Below, one piece after another: positions 5,300 to 7,316 of a DNA stretch of 7,316 nucleotides. Source of the DNA: JBEEJL01 sp049698095 (GTDB taxonomy: Bacteria; Pseudomonadota; Gammaproteobacteria; Burkholderiales; JBEEJL01); contig JBAVXA010000213.1 in the NCBI GenBank assembly GCA_049698095.1, positions 1-7,316 of the forward strand. The letters run 5' to 3'. The notes under the pieces were generated by a model. The model saw nothing but the letters and a program-made list of their open reading frames with translations, was not told the origin of the DNA and did not search any database. Position numbers and translations under genes: made by a program. The stretch's first letter is position 1. Each line of letters starts with the position of its first letter.

Positions 5300-6156
5300 A
5301 ATTCCTGGCGCACGCGCAAATAACTGGCGAACCGCGGCACGCCCTTTTTGGTCAGTCCGTTATATTTATATGTGACGATTGCCCCGATTGCAGGCGGATG
5401 CTCTCTTACTTCATCACTGAACCCGGTGCCGATGCGAAAACGCTTCCCCTGCGGCGTTTCCATTTCCAGCGCGCCGAGCACGCCGTGATATTTGCCTTTG
5501 CCCGGAATATGCCCGATCACTTTCGCTTCGGTATCCATCGCGGGTTTGAGTTTAAGCAGCGCGTCGCTACGGCCGGTGATGTAAGGCGCATCGGCAAGAT
5601 GCAGCATCAGCCCCTCGCCGCCTTGCTGCACCACCGAATCGAGCTTGCGCTTCAACTCGCCCCGGTCCGCTATGCGCAATTGCTCCACCGCTTTTAATTG
5701 CGGCCAGTCTACGCGTTTGATTAAATCGACGATTTTTGCGTAGCGCTGCGTGAACGGGCCCGGTTCGTCGGGCAACTCAAAAACCATGTAATTGACCTGC
5801 CGCCATGCCGCGTCATCCGGAATATTTTTCTTCATTATGCCGGACAGTTGCTCGAAGCGGCCGCGCCCGAGCCACAGTTCGCCATCGAGTTTCTGTGCCG
5901 GAAGTCTGGCACGGAACCACGCCGGTGCATTCACCCCGTTACCGCTGCGATAATACAGCTTGTTCCCGTCCCATGCCGCGCGCACGCCGTCGTATTTTTC
6001 GCTGACCAGGTACTGTCTGACATCGACATCGGGGCCAAGGACGTTGGCAAGCAGAAAAGCGGGCGGGGATTGCTTTGCGCTGTCGGCAACGGCGGATTGC
6101 CATGCAAGCAGTGCCGCGAATAGCAGTGCAAGGACATAGCGAACGGAAATCGGCAT
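5296..6156 (-). CDS. ligE: ATP-dependent DNA ligase with N-terminal signal peptide (Lig E type)
   Basis: This minimal ATP-dependent DNA ligase has 286 residues from the ATG at 6156. Motif I is KYDG with the adenylated Lys54; LDGELWLG (90-97) matches motif III, EGLMLH (181-186) motif IV and LLKLKP (200-205) motif V. About 80 residues of OB-fold follow. The N-terminus MPISVRYVLALLFAALLAW ending in SAVA-DS reads as a cleavable Sec signal peptide. That is a hallmark of the Lig E group known from beta- and gammaproteobacteria, thought to seal nicks in periplasmic or extracellular DNA, for example during DNA uptake or in biofilm matrix. The main replicative ligase (NAD-dependent) is a different gene. 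The frame extends to a TTG at 6207 (303 residues), but that would put 17 extra polar residues before the leader, and its only AGGA is 11 bases away and inside a hairpin. Neither start has a strong ribosome binding site. Confidence 0.88.
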   Translation of the reverse strand: MPISVRYVLALLFAALLAWQSAVADSAKQSPPAFLLANVLGPDVDVRQYLVSEKYDGVRAAWDGNKLYYRSGNGVNAPAWFRARLPAQKLDGELWLGRGRFEQLSGIMKKNIPDDAAWRQVNYMVFELPDEPGPFTQRYAKIVDLIKRVDWPQLKAVEQLRIADRGELKRKLDSVVQQGGEGLMLHLADAPYITGRSDALLKLKPAMDTEAKVIGHIPGKGKYHGVLGALEMETPQGKRFRIGTGFSDEVREHPPAIGAIVTYKYNGLTKKGVPRFASYLRVRQEF

Positions 6157-6208
6157 GGCGGCAATTATTCGCTTTGAATTTTGTCCATACGTTCGCGGAG
6201 TGGCCAAC

Positions 6209-6243
6209 GGAACTGCGTTCCTACGCTGCTATTTGCGCAGCGT
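6209..6243 (-). repeat. Two adjacent hairpins between the LysE-type and ligase genes
   Basis: One inverted repeat, ACGCTGC/GCAGCGT (6223-6229 and 6237-6243, seven-base loop), spans the stop codon of the LysE-type gene. A second, GGAAC/GTTCC (6209-6213 and 6217-6221, three-base loop), follows two bases later in the direction of transcription. Neither is followed by a T-run, so they are not standard terminators. They could lower read-through or stabilise the upstream message, but are short. Confidence 0.35.
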
Positions 6244-6852
6244 GGCGAGGCCGACGCCCGCGCCGATGAGCAGGCCGCCGCAAAACTTGTTGATTACGCG
6301 CGCGTAACGCGGTTGGCGCGCCAACTCGGACGCCTTACCGGCGAGCGAGCCATACGCCAGCAGAATAAAGAACTCGAGCACCACCGACGTCACGCCCATG
6401 ATGAAAATCTGCCACGCTACGGGTTGCCGGGTGTCGATAAATTGCGGCAACAGCGCGACAAAAAACAGCAGCGTCTTCGGGTTCGCCAATTGCAGCGCCA
6501 ATGCGTTGAGGAATAATCGTCCACCACCCGCCAATTTCTGCTCCTGAGGCGGTTGCTCGATTAGCGATTCTTTTTCCAGCCAGGTCGAAACACCTAAATA
6601 AATCAGGTACGCCGCGCCGATCCACTTGATAGCGAAAAAAATATCATACGACGCCAATAACAGCGCACCGAGGCTGGTCGCGGAGAGGATAAAATAAACA
6701 GTGTTGCCCGCAAGAATGCCCAGATTGGAAAATATCGACATGGCAGCGCCGCGCTTCAGGCCAGTGGCGATGATCATCATCACCGCTGGTCCGGGCGAAA
6801 TACATAACAAGGCTTCTGTGACCGCGAATAGCAGCCATGCGTCGAATGACAT
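6229..6852 (-). CDS. LysE/RhtB-family amino-acid exporter
   Basis: This 207-residue inner-membrane protein has the usual family length and about six hydrophobic spans. The family signature appears as ISPGPAVMMIIATGLKRG (18-35), NLGILAGN (43-50), KWIGAAYLIYLG (76-87) and ANPKTLLFFVALLPQF (123-138), followed by the last two spans. Members export amino acids such as lysine, threonine or homoserine lactone by secondary transport; the substrate is not readable from sequence. The ATG at 6852 is the natural start, directly before the first span, although no strong Shine-Dalgarno sequence precedes it. The gene lies 39 bases after the thiolase stop and 72 bases before the ligase ATG, all leftward, so a shared transcript is possible. 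Confidence 0.9.
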   Translation of the reverse strand: MSFDAWLLFAVTEALLCISPGPAVMMIIATGLKRGAAMSIFSNLGILAGNTVYFILSATSLGALLLASYDIFFAIKWIGAAYLIYLGVSTWLEKESLIEQPPQEQKLAGGGRLFLNALALQLANPKTLLFFVALLPQFIDTRQPVAWQIFIMGVTSVVLEFFILLAYGSLAGKASELARQPRYARVINKFCGGLLIGAGVGLATLRK

Positions 6853-6891
6853 TCGAGTGCTGTTAAATAACCGTCTGCCGATTTGCGATAA

Positions 6892-7316
6892 TTACAGCCT
6901 TTCGTACACGGCGGCGATGCCCTGCCCGCCGCCGATGCACATGGTCACCAGTGCATAGCGTTTCCCGGTGCGATGGAGTTCATAAATCGCCTTGACGCTG
7001 AGTATGCAACCGGTTGCGCCGATGGGATGGCCCATGGCAATGGCGCCTCCGTTGGGGTTTACCTTGGCCGGATCGAAACCCAAATCCTTGGCCACGGCGC
7101 ACGCTTGCGCGGCAAAAGCTTCATTCGACTCGATGACATCGATATCGCTGACTTTGAGTCCGGCGCGCTGCAAGGCCTGCTGCACGGCGATGACCGGACC
7201 GATGCCCATGATCTTCGGGTCGACGCCGGAATGACCGTAGCTGACCAATCGCGCCATCGGCTTGAGGCCTTTTTTCTCCGCCGCCGCACGTTCCATTAAC
7301 ACCACTGCCGCAGCAG
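6892..7316 (-). CDS. bktB: Beta-ketothiolase / acetyl-CoA acyltransferase, C-terminal part (5' end outside window)
   Basis: The frame is open to the right edge of the window and ends with TAA at 6894-6892, giving about 141 C-terminal residues of a thiolase that is normally near 390. Apparent GTG/ATG codons near 7305 and 7296 are internal, because the reading frame continues through AAAVVLMERA. NEAFAAQ, GGAIAMGHPIGATG with the catalytic His, and MCIGGGQGIA with the second catalytic Cys are all intact. The nucleophilic Cys of the N-terminal half lies outside. Thiolases condense or cleave acyl-CoA; the BktB type also makes 3-ketovaleryl-CoA for polyhydroxyalkanoate synthesis. The symbol rests on close resemblance to Cupriavidus BktB as I remember it (for example VSYGH.GVDPK.MGIGPV and the CIGGGQGIAA tail), against the different tail of PhaA. 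AtoB or another thiolase is the alternative. Confidence 0.85.
   Translation of the reverse strand, partial: AAAVVLMERAAAEKKGLKPMARLVSYGHSGVDPKIMGIGPVIAVQQALQRAGLKVSDIDVIESNEAFAAQACAVAKDLGFDPAKVNPNGGAIAMGHPIGATGCILSVKAIYELHRTGKRYALVTMCIGGGQGIAAVYERL

Noticed and set aside
6157..6207. Ligase start at TTG 6207
   Set aside because: It would place 17 polar residues before the signal peptide and has no well-spaced ribosome binding site. It is kept only as an alternative.
7289..7305. Start codon of the thiolase gene near 7305
   Set aside because: The open frame continues to the window edge with thiolase-like residues, and 140 residues is far too short for a thiolase.

Overview
The window looks like an ordinary chromosomal stretch of a betaproteobacterium, most likely Burkholderiales and perhaps near Oxalobacteraceae. 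This is inferred from three things. The thiolase tail closely resembles the Cupriavidus beta-ketothiolase BktB as I remember that sequence. The window also holds a leader-peptide-bearing minimal ATP-dependent DNA ligase (Lig E type) and a Pro/Ala-rich glycine-zipper protein with a Cys-x-x-Cys motif. Base composition is moderately GC-rich, except for one visibly AT-richer gene near the left end. I see no tRNA, rRNA, CRISPR array, insertion sequence or phage gene.

Layout. Positions 1-293 (+) hold the C-terminal end of a prolyl 4-hydroxylase-type 2-oxoglutarate/Fe(II) dioxygenase cut by the window edge. Convergent to it (399-1676, -) is a multi-membrane-span GT-C/GT39-like glycosyltransferase, AT-rich and possibly acquired. 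A gap of about 340 bases with only doubtful small ORFs and one 9-bp inverted repeat follows. Next is a dienelactone hydrolase-family protein with a twin-arginine leader (2018-2878, -).

The 345-base divergent intergenic region 2879-3223 is the most regulation-dense part. It has back-to-back AT-rich promoters, a perfect 17-bp palindrome placed where the rightward transcript should start, and a leader that can be drawn as a three-way junction in front of a strong ribosome binding site. It drives a membrane-anchored glycine-zipper protein (3224-4027, +), which ends in a clear intrinsic terminator. Then come a 70-residue HMA metallochaperone (4122-4334, +) and an EamA/DMT transporter (4424-5299, +).

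The DMT gene converges with, and overlaps by its stop codon, a leftward run of three genes: a BktB-like thiolase (3' part, entering from the right edge), a LysE/RhtB exporter, and the exported ATP-dependent DNA ligase. These three are closely spaced and could be one transcript, although two small hairpins lie between the exporter and the ligase.

No obviously new multi-gene system is present. The best leads are the 3083-3198 regulatory region, the exported DNA ligase, the Tat-exported dienelactone hydrolase and the possibly transferred glycosyltransferase. All names come from reading motifs in the translations. No database search was run.
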